A stretch of DNA of 64,000 nucleotides from Aliivibrio sp. (GTDB taxonomy: Bacteria; Pseudomonadota; Gammaproteobacteria; Enterobacterales; Vibrionaceae): NCBI GenBank assembly GCA_016764915.1, contig JAESQY010000153.1, positions 102,251-166,250 of the forward strand. Direction: 5' to 3'. Positions within the stretch are counted from its first letter, which is position 1, and every line of letters starts with the position of its first letter. The notes under the pieces are model-generated. The model worked only from the letters and a program-made list of their open reading frames with translations. It was not told where the DNA came from and ran no database searches. Of this stretch, positions 29,199 through 37,615 are shown piece by piece. A program made the position numbers and the translations under genes.

Positions 29199-29771
29199 AT
29201 GACAATGAGTGATACGAAAACCCTATATATAGATGATTTAATTATTCGAGCGGCAACTGTGGACGATGATAAACGTATTAGCCAATATTTCATCGATAAC
29301 CGCCAACACCTAAAACCTTGGGAACCGAAAAGAGATGAGGCTTTCTTCACTGCTGATGGATGGGCTAAGAGACTTATTCAGCTCAGTGAGCTGCATAAGT
29401 ATAACCTCGCCTACTATTTTGTGATTCAGATGATGGACAGTGATGAGGTTATTGGAACCATCAGTTACAGCAATATTGTGAAATTCCCATTCTACGCCTG
29501 CAGTGTGGGTTATTCCTTAGCAGAGGCAGCGCAGGGGAGAGGGGTTATGCGCAGGGCATTACAAAAGACCAATCAATGGCTGTTTGATCATCAAAATATG
29601 CACAGAATTATGGCGGCGTATATACCCACTAATAATCGAAGTGGCAATGTACTTTCTAGTTTGGGTTTTGAGAAAGAGGGATACGCCAAAAAATACCTGT
29701 TTATAGACAATAAGTGGCAAGATCATGTACTCACGTCCTTGACTAATATTAAGTGGGTCAATCCGAAGTAA
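29199..29771 (+). CDS. GNAT acetyltransferase, RimJ/RimL type
   Basis: A 190-residue N-acetyltransferase. It shows the RimJ/RimL features FIDNRQHLKPWEP near residue 35 and SVGYSLAEAAQGRGVMRRAL, the acetyl-CoA binding loop, near residue 110. HRIMAAYIPTNNRSGNVLSSLGFEKEGYAK near residue 145 is split over two helices and is typical of these enzymes. Known members acetylate ribosomal protein N-termini or antibiotics; the substrate cannot be assigned. It starts 10 bases after tyrR, with an AGGA 5 bases upstream, so it is probably cotranscribed. Confidence 0.9.
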   Translation: MTMSDTKTLYIDDLIIRAATVDDDKRISQYFIDNRQHLKPWEPKRDEAFFTADGWAKRLIQLSELHKYNLAYYFVIQMMDSDEVIGTISYSNIVKFPFYACSVGYSLAEAAQGRGVMRRALQKTNQWLFDHQNMHRIMAAYIPTNNRSGNVLSSLGFEKEGYAKKYLFIDNKWQDHVLTSLTNIKWVNPK

Positions 29772-30340
29772 ATAAAACTAATCCAGTCATTAGTAAAACT
29801 AATCTATTGGTTTTTGTATACTATTTAAGGCCCTTGTTTCAATTGAGGTTGCTTATTTATAAACAATCAATGGGATTAGTTTTGTTAAATCATTTTAACA
29901 AGGTGATCTAGGTTGCACTATGATAACAAAGCATCGAAAATGAGGAATAAAACGCATAAAAATCGGCTTTAAATCACATAAATTTATCGTCAATTATTTA
30001 CAATCTCTCCATCAAGATTGTTTAACGAAGAAGATTATTTTTATGACAATTATTACTAAACCACATCGCTGAGTTTCTACTTTTCTCGCCTGTACGGTTG
30101 AGCCAAGTTATATTGTCATTTCTTCAAATGATCGTGCTGAATGCTCATATTCAGCAGCACAAAGTAAACCTCTCAATTTAAATTCTTTACTTACAGATTT
30201 CGCCATTAATTTGAGCGTCATCGTCATGTCATTTTTTACTGTGTGGCCCCAACAGTTGTGCAAATGCGCGCAATCATTTTGTGGCGACATTTACTTTAAT
30301 ACTTTGTTATTTCAACTGTTTCAAAGAGATGGAAAATATT
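29772..30340. other. Long leader region upstream of the glycine reductase operon
   Basis: 569 bases with no accepted gene. A weak hairpin followed by T (29795-29815) may end the acetyltransferase transcript. A perfect palindrome TTGTTAAA-TCAT-TTTAACAA (29882-29901) is a possible regulator site. I looked for the tandem aptamer of a glycine riboswitch and did not recognise one. From the ATG at 30043 a reading frame stays open to 30348 except for one TGA at 30070, discussed in the findings. The operon promoter must lie here, but I cannot place it. Confidence 0.5.
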
Positions 30341-31552
30341 ATGTCTGATCTGTATGACGTCATCATCATCGGTGCTGGAGCTGGCGGTATGTCAGCTGGT
30401 GTTTACGCTGCTCGCGGTAAAATGAAAACATTAATTCTTGAAGAGAAACGTAAAGTCGGTGGCCAAGCGGCAACCACAAACGAACTTGAGAACTACCCAG
30501 GGATCCTAGAAGCAACAGGTCCTGATTTAATGGAGCAATTCAGAGCACACTGTGAAAAGTTTGGTGTTGAGTTCATGAAGGGTGTTGTTGATAAAATTGA
30601 AGTTTCTGATGATGGATTTTTCAAAACTATAACAACGGCTAAAGGCGAAATCCTAAAAGCAAAAAGTGTCATCATCGGTACGGGTGCTGCGCCTAGAATA
30701 CTCGGCATTCCTGGTGAAAGTGAGTTCCGTGGTCAAGGTGTCTCGTACTGTGCAACTTGTGATGCGGACTTCTATGAAGATTTAGATGTTGTTGTGGTTG
30801 GCAGTGGTAATACTGCAGTTGAAGAGTCTGTATTCTTAACTAAGTTTGTTAATAAAGTGACGATGATTGTCCTGCATGATGAAGGCATTTTAGATGCAGA
30901 CAGAACCGCACAAGAACAAGCATTTAGTAACGATAAAATTAACTTTGTATGGAACTCAGTGGTTGATGAAATCAACGGTGATGACCTGGTTAATGGCGTA
31001 ACACTTAAACATCTGAAAACAGGTGAAACAAGAGATATAGCTTGTGATGGCGTGTTCATGTTTGTTGGTACGGTGCCAAGAACAGATTTTGTTAAAGAGT
31101 TGATTGACTTAACTCCTGAAGGCTACGTCAAAGTAAACAGCAAAAAAGAGACCAGTATACCGGGTATTTTTGCAGTTGGTGATGTGACTGATACTGTCTT
31201 ACGTCAAGTTATCACCGCTGCCAGTGATGGTGCTATTGCTGCAGTCGCCGCAGACCGCTACATAGAAGAAGAAGAGAACTGGTTAGAAAAAGTGTCACAT
31301 TTCGATGGTACGGTGATGGTTGCATTCTGGACACCAACTAATGCAAAAAGTATTGAAACAATTAGCGCACTAGAAGCTCATTGCCGTAAGGGTGACGAGG
31401 TTCGTATCGTAACAATCGATACTTATAAAAGTCAGATTATTTCTAATCGCTTTAACGTTGAAGAGCTTCCTGTTGTTATTCGTTTTGAAGCGGGCAAAGA
31501 AGTAAGACGTGTTGCGGTTAATAACATGAATGATTTAGAAACACTCTTTTAA
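30341..31552 (+). CDS. trxB: Thioredoxin reductase of the glycine reductase operon, with thioredoxin-like C-terminal extension
   Basis: The 403-residue flavoprotein passes electrons from NADPH to the operon's thioredoxin. It has FAD binding IIGAGAGGMSAGVYAARG, redox active site C137-A-T-C140, NAD(P)H site VVVGSGNTAVEE and IFAVGDVTD. Ordinary TrxB ends near residue 315. Here about 90 more residues follow with a thioredoxin-like pattern (VMVAFWTPTNAKS ... ELPVVIRFEAGKEV), but the CxxC is missing (TPTN). The start at 30341 is taken from homology (MSDLYDVIIIGAG); an upstream in-frame ATG at 30281 is rejected. It is the first gene of the grd operon, 12 bases before trxA. Confidence 0.93.
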   Translation: MSDLYDVIIIGAGAGGMSAGVYAARGKMKTLILEEKRKVGGQAATTNELENYPGILEATGPDLMEQFRAHCEKFGVEFMKGVVDKIEVSDDGFFKTITTAKGEILKAKSVIIGTGAAPRILGIPGESEFRGQGVSYCATCDADFYEDLDVVVVGSGNTAVEESVFLTKFVNKVTMIVLHDEGILDADRTAQEQAFSNDKINFVWNSVVDEINGDDLVNGVTLKHLKTGETRDIACDGVFMFVGTVPRTDFVKELIDLTPEGYVKVNSKKETSIPGIFAVGDVTDTVLRQVITAASDGAIAAVAADRYIEEEENWLEKVSHFDGTVMVAFWTPTNAKSIETISALEAHCRKGDEVRIVTIDTYKSQIISNRFNVEELPVVIRFEAGKEVRRVAVNNMNDLETLF

Positions 31553-31564
31553 GGAGAAGGTTAA

Positions 31565-31879
31565 ATGATTGAATTGACAAAAGATAATTTTGACGCAGAA
31601 GTGAACATCGACGGTGTTGTTATGGTCGATTACTGGAGCGAAAGCTGTGAGCGTTGCATTGAGTTAATGCCTGACGTGATCAAGTTATCTGAAGAGTATG
31701 GTGAGCAGATTAAGTTTTGCAAACTAAATATTAAAGGAAGTCGCCGCTTAGCTATGGCACAAAAAGTGATGGGACTTCCTTCTATCGTCTTCTACAAAAA
31801 CGGAGAGAGATTAGAACACCTCTCTGGAGAAGAATTGGAAGTTGAAGACATCACTTCCACAATTAAAAACTATCTATAA
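31565..31879 (+). CDS. trxA: Thioredoxin of the glycine reductase system
   Basis: A 104-residue thioredoxin with active site WSESC28-E-R-C31, not the usual WCGPC. The cis-proline region is GLPSIVFYKNG. Variant active sites are known for thioredoxins encoded in clostridial glycine reductase operons, where the protein reduces selenoprotein A after each turnover. aaggaga precedes the start. It is followed 16 bases later by grdA, so protein levels are probably matched with it. Confidence 0.92.
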   Translation: MIELTKDNFDAEVNIDGVVMVDYWSESCERCIELMPDVIKLSEEYGEQIKFCKLNIKGSRRLAMAQKVMGLPSIVFYKNGERLEHLSGEELEVEDITSTIKNYL

Positions 31880-31895
31880 ACCCTTGGAGATGAAA

Positions 31896-32363
31896 ATGTT
31901 CACAGACAAAAAAGTCGTGATCTTGGGAGATAGAGACGGAATACCAGGCCAAGCTATTGAAGCTTGCATGAAATCAGCTGGAATTCCTGTTCTCTTTTCG
32001 ACCACAGAATGCTTCGTCTGAACCAGCGCAGGTGCTATGGACCTAGAAAACCAAAAGCGAATCAAATCACTAGCTGAAGAGCACGGACCACAAAACGTGG
32101 TTGTTGTTCTTGGCGGCGCAGAAGCTGAAGCTTCTGGCCTAGCTTGTGAAACCGTTACAAGCGGTGATCCAACTTTTGCAGGTCCACTAGCAGGAGTCCA
32201 GTTAGGACTTTCTTGTTATCATATGGTTGAGCCGGAAATAAAAAGTCTTGTTGATCCAGACGTCTATGACGAACAGATTGGCATGATGGAAATGGTATTA
32301 GAAGTAGACGAAATTGTTGAAGAGGTAAGTTCTTACCGTAAGCAATTTGGTAAATACCTTTAA
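31896..32363 (+). CDS. grdA: Glycine reductase selenoprotein A (TGA read as selenocysteine)
   Basis: The full gene is 155 residues only if the TGA at 32019-32021 is decoded as selenocysteine (U42). The surroundings [15 protein letters not shown] are the invariant GrdA active site, and the reading continues in frame to a TAA at 32363 with good family similarity on both sides. GrdA takes the carboxymethyl group from component B as a Se-carboxymethyl selenoether and hands it to component C, becoming oxidised and then reduced by thioredoxin. GGAGA lies 5 bases before the ATG. An annotation that stops at TGA would give a 41-residue fragment and a false downstream gene from 32037. Confidence 0.96.
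32022..32044 (+). promoter_or_regulatory. Candidate SECIS element of grdA
   Basis: Just after the TGA, AGC (32025-32027) can pair with GCT (32034-32036) around GCAGGT. An alternative hairpin AGGT/ACCT spans 32030-32044. Bacterial SECIS elements lie directly downstream of the UGA inside the coding region; which fold is real is not clear by eye. Confidence 0.5.
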
Positions 32364-32383
32364 TATCATAACACAATAATAAA

Positions 32384-32414
32384 CGGGTCCGGAAACCCCC
32401 CGGACTCGTCTTTT
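32384..32414 (+). terminator. Terminator-like hairpin between grdA and grdC
   Basis: A 9-bp GC-rich stem (32384-32392 with 32400-32408, one G-T pair), loop AAACCCC, then TCTTTT. It sits inside the operon, so it probably acts as a partial terminator or mRNA-stabilising hairpin that raises trxB-trxA-grdA mRNA over the genes behind it. Confidence 0.75.
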
Positions 32415-32432
32415 GATTGTTAGGAGCATCAA

Positions 32433-33980
32433 ATGGGATATGCAGTAATAAACCGCATCAGCTATATTCTGGCTCATACACCAGATATATTGATTCAACA
32501 TGGCGCAGTTCAAGTTGCGACACGTAAGTTAAATCCACAAGACTCTTATCTACAAAATATAACTGACTCTTTACGTCCATTCGAAGAAGTCGTTTCTTAC
32601 CCTGCGAATCAGTGCTACATCGGTAATATCACTCCTGAAGAGTTAGATAACATCGAATTACCTTGGTACAAACGTACAGAAAAAGCAGATCGTTTAGGTA
32701 AGTTTGGTGATATTTTATGCCAAGAAGAGTTTTATGCATTATTGCAACACGTTGATGTTTTCCAGTTAGTTTCACTGACTCCTGAGTTTGTTGAAGCCTT
32801 TCAAGGAACAACAGATGATCACCCAGTATTGGGTAAGATGAATTTATTAAAAGAAGCATTTACTGAGACTGCACAAGTAATGCAGGCTCAAATTGATAAG
32901 CACCAAGCTGAGCCACTGATGTTAAACGGTGAGCTAGTAGGTTGCGTAAAACAAGCACATGATGAAGATGAAAATCTTTCTGGCCACATCATATTAGAAA
33001 ACTTATGTGCAAAAGCATCTGGTGCCATTGCAGTATTGAATTTAGAACTGCAAGGTGTTGATCTTAACTCAATCGATTATATTATTGAGTGTTCAGAAGA
33101 AGCTTGTGGTGATGTAAACCAACGTGGTGGCGGTAATTTTGCAAAAGCGATTGGTGAAATAGCTGGATGTAATAATGCAACAGGATCTGACCTCCGTGGA
33201 TTCTGTGCAGCGCCTGCTCACGCATTTACAACGGCTGCTGCATTAGTTAAAGCTGGCGTATTTAAAAATGTGTTAGTGGTTGCTGGCGGCGCAGTTGCAA
33301 AACTTGGCATGAATGGTAAAGACCATGTAGCTAAAGAAGTACCGATACTTGAAGATGTACTTGCAGGCTTCGCATGTTTAGTCAGCGAAAATGATGGCAT
33401 TAACCCTATTATTAATACCGACATTATTGGCCGTCACACTATCGGTACGGGCTCTTCGCCACAAGCGGTAATAACCAGCTTAATTCATAAACCATTGGTT
33501 GATAACGGTCGTAATATGACTCAAATCGACAAATACTCGGTTGAAATGCACAACGCTGAAATTACTAAACCAGCCGGTGCAGGTAATGTTCCTGAGTCCA
33601 ACTATAAAATGATAGCGGCACTTGCTGTTAAAGAAGGGTTGATTGAACGTAAAGATCTGCCTGCATTTGTTGCTAAACACGGCATGGTTGGCTGGGCTCC
33701 TACTCAAGGACATATCCCATCAGGTGTTCCGTTTATTGGTTTTGGCCGTGATATGATTTTAAGCGGTGAAATTAATAACTTTATGGCAGTAGGTAAAGGT
33801 AGTCTGTTCCTAGGCCGCATGACCAACTTGTTTGATGGTTTAAGTTTTGTTGTTGAGAAAAACCCTGGATTAGAAACTAACAGTGGCTTCAATGAAGATC
33901 GTGCTAAGCAGTTGATCGCTCAAGCGATGAAAAATGTAGCTGAAACGATGTTGGAACTTGACGAATCTGAGTCAAAGTAA
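32433..33980 (+). CDS. grdC: Glycine reductase complex component C, subunit beta
   Basis: A 515-residue protein of the GrdC family, distantly related to ketoacyl-ACP synthase III/FabH. Component C (GrdC with GrdD) takes the acetyl unit from GrdA as a thioester and releases acetyl phosphate by phosphorolysis. Visible family features are the N-terminal YAVINRISYILAHTPD and CSEEACGDVNQRGGGNFAKAIGEIA in the middle. GSDLRGFCAAPAHAF and the C-terminal GHIPSGVPFIGFGRDMI follow. aggagc precedes the ATG. It is separated from grdA by a hairpin and followed 13 bases later by grdD. Confidence 0.94.
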   Translation: MGYAVINRISYILAHTPDILIQHGAVQVATRKLNPQDSYLQNITDSLRPFEEVVSYPANQCYIGNITPEELDNIELPWYKRTEKADRLGKFGDILCQEEFYALLQHVDVFQLVSLTPEFVEAFQGTTDDHPVLGKMNLLKEAFTETAQVMQAQIDKHQAEPLMLNGELVGCVKQAHDEDENLSGHIILENLCAKASGAIAVLNLELQGVDLNSIDYIIECSEEACGDVNQRGGGNFAKAIGEIAGCNNATGSDLRGFCAAPAHAFTTAAALVKAGVFKNVLVVAGGAVAKLGMNGKDHVAKEVPILEDVLAGFACLVSENDGINPIINTDIIGRHTIGTGSSPQAVITSLIHKPLVDNGRNMTQIDKYSVEMHNAEITKPAGAGNVPESNYKMIAALAVKEGLIERKDLPAFVAKHGMVGWAPTQGHIPSGVPFIGFGRDMILSGEINNFMAVGKGSLFLGRMTNLFDGLSFVVEKNPGLETNSGFNEDRAKQLIAQAMKNVAETMLELDESESK

Positions 33981-33993
33981 TCAGGAGAGCGAT

Positions 33994-35148
33994 ATGGAAA
34001 ACATTAATAAACAGCTTTCCAAAGCCTTCAATGATATGGCAGATGGCATGCTAAGTGGTCAATTCGGCGGTAAAACTCGAATTGGTCTGACTCTGACAGG
34101 AAGTGAGCTTGGTCCTGAAGAGTTGCACCGTGCTGCGCAGTTAGTTGTTGCTCAATACAGTGATATCGAACCCGTATTGATTGGCCAGCAGATGGAGACT
34201 GATTTTGAACTGCACCAAGCAGACGATCTGCTTCAGAGCCATGAAGTTATGGAACGCCTATTAGCTGAAGGTGACATCCAAGGTTGTGTGACACTACATT
34301 ACACATTCCCATTTGGTATCAGTACGTTTGGTAAGGTAAGTACCCCTGCTACTGGACGCGATATGATCATCGCATCGACAACAGGCACTACCGATACTAA
34401 CCGCATTGCAGCGATGGTTAAAAATGCCATCAATGGTATTGCCTTAGCGAAAGCAACTGGTATTGCTGAGCCAACGGTTGGTATCTTGAATATTGATGGT
34501 GCCTCTCAAGTAGAGCGTCACCTTAGAAAACTTCAAGATCAAGGTTATGGCATTCGTTTTACTGAGTCTTCACGCGCCGATGGTGGCGTGACGATGCGTG
34601 GTAATGACCTGCTAAAAGGCACTCCTGATGTCATGGTAACTGACAGTCTAACGGGTAACATAATGATGAAAATTTTCTCATCATTTACCACTGGCGGTAG
34701 CTACGAAGCATTTGGCTATGGCTACGGCCCCGGTCTGGGTGAAGGTAGTGACAAACTGATCACTATCATCTCTAGAGCGTCGGGTGCACCCGTTATCGCA
34801 GGGGCTATGCGTCTATGTGCTGATGCAGCTAAAGGTCGAGTATTAGACATCTGTAGTGATGAAATAAAGCAGGCGAACAAAGCGGGACTTGATCAGATAC
34901 TGACTGGTTTGAAAAAACCAAAAACAGCGGCTGAAGAGAAACCTACAGTGACTGCTCCTCCAGTAAAGATCACCGATACAGATATTAGCGGCATTGATAT
35001 TCTTGAAATCGAAGATGCATGTCAATCTTTATGGGCTGCTGGAATCTATGCAAGTACAGGCATGGGTTGTACTGGAGCCATTATCTTGATTGCAAATGAA
35101 GATAAAGAAAAAGCAACGGCGCATCTGAAAACAGCTGAATATCTGTAA
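33994..35148 (+). CDS. grdD: Glycine reductase complex component C, subunit alpha
   Basis: GrdD is the 384-residue partner of GrdC, with a phosphate-acetyltransferase/PlsX-like fold. Its C-terminal STGMGC359TGAIILIANE holds the cysteine that carries the acetyl group. The position agrees with the Cys359 known from the clostridial enzyme. The start at 33994 is chosen because CAGGAGAG lies 5 bases upstream and the homologous start is MENINKQL; a longer reading from 33958 overlaps grdC. The product forms acetyl phosphate, which acetate kinase (not in this window) could convert to ATP. Confidence 0.95.
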   Translation: MENINKQLSKAFNDMADGMLSGQFGGKTRIGLTLTGSELGPEELHRAAQLVVAQYSDIEPVLIGQQMETDFELHQADDLLQSHEVMERLLAEGDIQGCVTLHYTFPFGISTFGKVSTPATGRDMIIASTTGTTDTNRIAAMVKNAINGIALAKATGIAEPTVGILNIDGASQVERHLRKLQDQGYGIRFTESSRADGGVTMRGNDLLKGTPDVMVTDSLTGNIMMKIFSSFTTGGSYEAFGYGYGPGLGEGSDKLITIISRASGAPVIAGAMRLCADAAKGRVLDICSDEIKQANKAGLDQILTGLKKPKTAAEEKPTVTAPPVKITDTDISGIDILEIEDACQSLWAAGIYASTGMGCTGAIILIANEDKEKATAHLKTAEYL

Positions 35149-35164
35149 GTTAGCTATGTAATAA

Positions 35165-35193
35165 GGGGGACGGGAACACTCCCGTCCATTTTC
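35165..35193 (+). terminator. Hairpin between grdD and selD
   Basis: Stem GGACGGG (35168-35174) pairs with CCCGTCC (35181-35187), loop AACACT, followed by a short ATTTTC. It is weaker as a terminator than the grdA-grdC hairpin. It may lower selD expression or protect upstream mRNA. Confidence 0.55.
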
Positions 35194-35211
35194 AAACAAT
35201 AGGAGTCGAAG

Positions 35212-36255
35212 ATGAGCGATAAAGTGCGTTTAACGCAAATGACTAAAAAAGCAGGCTGAGCCGCTAAAATTGGCCCTAAAGCCATGGCGCAAGTTTTGCG
35301 CACAATAACCCCTCTATTCCCTGAATCTGACTATCCAAACCTAATGGTCGGTTTAGCAGGTAGTGATGACGCCGCGGTCTATAAAGTGACCGAAGATGTA
35401 GCGGTGATTCAGACCTTGGACTTCTTTACTCCAATTGTTGATGACCCATACGATTTTGGTGCGATTGCAGCCGCCAACGCTCTTAGTGATGTTTATGCTA
35501 TGGGTGGTCAAGCCACACTAGCCATGAATATCTTCTGTGTCCCACCCGATTTACCACAAGAGATTGTGCAACAAATATTAAAAGGTGGCGCGGATAAAGT
35601 AAGAGAAGCGGGCGCTGTATTGGTTGGCGGACATACCGTTGAAGATACTGAGCCGAAATTTGGACTCTCTGTGATGGGGATCATTCACCCATCGAAAGTA
35701 CAAACCAAAGCCAATGTTGAAGTCGGTGACGTTCTAGTCCTAACCAAACCAATTGGGACAGGTATTATCTCAACCGCTGCTAAAAGAAACAAAGCGGCTG
35801 AGTCTCATATTGAAGCATCAACACAAAGTATGAAAATGCTAAATAGCGCCGCTGCAAAAATCTTTGCTAACCACCCCATCAAAGCGTGTACCGATATTAC
35901 TGGGTATGCATTGATAGGGCATGGCGTGGAGATGGCAGAGAAAAGTGGTGTTTGTCTGCACTTTAATGCTGAAAAAGTCCCTTTTTTAGACGGTGCAGAA
36001 GAGTATGCCGCACAGAATCTGTTTCCTGGTGGCGCAAAGCGTAACTTGGAAGCATATGAAGATCAGCTTGTCTTTGCAGATAAGCTCGCAGATTCATGGC
36101 AGTTAAAATTATGCTGCCCTGAAACATCGGGTGGGTTATTGGCCGCAGTGCCACCGGCACACTTAGATGAAATACTAAAAGAATTTTCTGAACTTGGAGA
36201 GCAATGTTGGATTGTTGGTCATGCCGAGGAAGGAGAGGGGATCAGGATTTCCTGA
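35212..36255 (+). CDS. selD: Selenophosphate synthase, itself a selenoprotein
   Basis: SelD makes selenophosphate from ATP and selenide. The gene is 347 residues when the TGA at 35257-35259 is read as selenocysteine (U16). The context KKAG-U-AAKIGP is the family active site, where U or C is followed three residues later by the essential lysine (K19). The rest is clear SelD: GLAGSDDAAVYKV, QTLDFFTPIVDDPYDFG and ANALSDVYAMGG, with VLVGGHTVED, CTDITGYALIGHG and CPETSGGLLA further on. aggagtcgaag precedes the ATG. An annotation ending at TGA would miss the N-terminus and start wrongly at 35284. The position inside the grd operon ties selenium activation to glycine reductase synthesis. Confidence 0.96.
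35271..35284 (+). promoter_or_regulatory. Candidate SECIS element of selD
   Basis: TGGC (35271-35274) pairs with GCCA (35281-35284) around the loop CCTAAA. It begins 11 bases after the TGA, nearly the same distance as the grdB hairpin. Confidence 0.5.
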
Positions 36256-36309
36256 TTAATTGGAAATTAATGTTCAATACCATCCACAGTGGTTAAATTG
36301 GAGATATCC

Positions 36310-37602
36310 ATGAAACTTGAAGTTGGCAACATTCACATTAAAGATCTAGCTTTTGGGCAGACAAGTGAATTGCTTGGAAATAAAATGGTTATTAATCAAG
36401 AAGAGCTCAAAGCATTTCTTCTTGAAATAGACCATCGTATAGAAAGCTTAACATTTGATATCGCACAACCTGGTGATAGTACGCGTATTATGCCAGTAAA
36501 AGATGTCATTGAACCACGGGTGAAAGTTGAAGGTGAAGGTGTTATCTTCCCTGGACGTCACTTAGGTCAAGAAGCAATGGTTGGCGAAGGACGTACACAC
36601 GTACTTAAAGGTATGTCTGTTATTACTACTGGTAAAATCGTTGGCTTCCAAGAAGGCATCGTTGATATGAGTGGAGCTGGTGCAGAATATACGCCTTATT
36701 CTGTGTTGCATAACTTGGTCATCACATGTGAAGTCAAGGACTCGTGCAATCAATACGATCATGAATTCGTTACTCGTATGGTTGGTCACGAAGCAGCTTG
36801 TTGGATTGGTAACCTTTCAAAAGATGCGACACCTGATGAAATCCAAACCTACGAAACTAAGCCAATATTAGAGCAAGCCGCGCAATACCCTAACTTACCT
36901 AAAGTAGGTTACGTGTATATGCTGCAAAGCCAAGGCCTTCTGCATGACACATACTACTATGGTGTTGATGTTAAAGGTATCTTGCCAACGTTGATGTACC
37001 CGACCGAAGCACTTGATGGTGCAATTATCAGTGGTAACTGTGTGTCAGCTTGTGATAAGAACACTTCTTATATTCATCAGAACAGCCCTGTGATTCATGA
37101 TCTTTATGAGCATCATGGAAGCAAGTACAATTTCATGGGTGTTATTGTTACCAATGAAAATGTCACGTTGAAAGACAAAGAGCGTTCATCTAGCTTTGTT
37201 GCAAAACTTGCCACTCAAATGGGTTGGGATGCAGCCATCGTTAGTGAAGAAGGATTTGGTAACCCAGATGCTGATTTAATGATGAACAGTCGCAAATTGA
37301 CAGAAGCAGGTCTTAAAGTTGTATTGATGACAGATGAATATGCAGGGCAAGGTGGTGAAAGCCAATCTTTAGCTGATGCACACCCATCTGCGGACTCTGT
37401 TGTAACAAATGGTAACGCAAACCAACTAATCACATTGCCTGCAATGCAAAAGGTTATTGGACATCAAGTTTACGCTGATAACATTGCTGGCGGATTTGAT
37501 GGAAGCTTACATTCAGATGGTTCTATCACTGTTGAGCTACAAGCAATTCTTGGCGCAACGTGTGAGTTAGGATTCCATAACTTAACAACGAAGCTAGGTT
37601 AA
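36310..37602 (+). CDS. grdE: Glycine reductase component B, GrdE proprotein (pyruvoyl subunits)
   Basis: GrdE is a 430-residue precursor cut at an internal cysteine to give two subunits of component B. One of them then carries a pyruvoyl group that binds the amino group of glycine. The cleavage motif is intact: IISGN-C244-VSACDKN, close to the Cys242 known in clostridia. Other conserved parts are RVKVEGEGVIFPGRHLG and VIVTNENVTLKDKERSSSF. AIVSEEGFGNPDADLM is also present. GGAGAT precedes the ATG at 36310 by 5 bases; a longer reading from 36289 is rejected. With GrdB it confers substrate specificity. It is most like the glycine type, though sarcosine or betaine versions are related. Confidence 0.94.
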   Translation: MKLEVGNIHIKDLAFGQTSELLGNKMVINQEELKAFLLEIDHRIESLTFDIAQPGDSTRIMPVKDVIEPRVKVEGEGVIFPGRHLGQEAMVGEGRTHVLKGMSVITTGKIVGFQEGIVDMSGAGAEYTPYSVLHNLVITCEVKDSCNQYDHEFVTRMVGHEAACWIGNLSKDATPDEIQTYETKPILEQAAQYPNLPKVGYVYMLQSQGLLHDTYYYGVDVKGILPTLMYPTEALDGAIISGNCVSACDKNTSYIHQNSPVIHDLYEHHGSKYNFMGVIVTNENVTLKDKERSSSFVAKLATQMGWDAAIVSEEGFGNPDADLMMNSRKLTEAGLKVVLMTDEYAGQGGESQSLADAHPSADSVVTNGNANQLITLPAMQKVIGHQVYADNIAGGFDGSLHSDGSITVELQAILGATCELGFHNLTTKLG

Positions 37603-37615
37603 GGTTGAGGCAGCT

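Noticed and set aside
30108..30290. Minus-strand 60-residue frame in the grd leader
   Set aside because: No ribosome site or recognisable family; it overlaps the plus-strand open frame and looks like a composition effect.
29772..30340. Glycine riboswitch upstream of the grd operon
   Set aside because: Expected from the pathway, but the conserved tandem aptamer sequences were not recognised in this leader.
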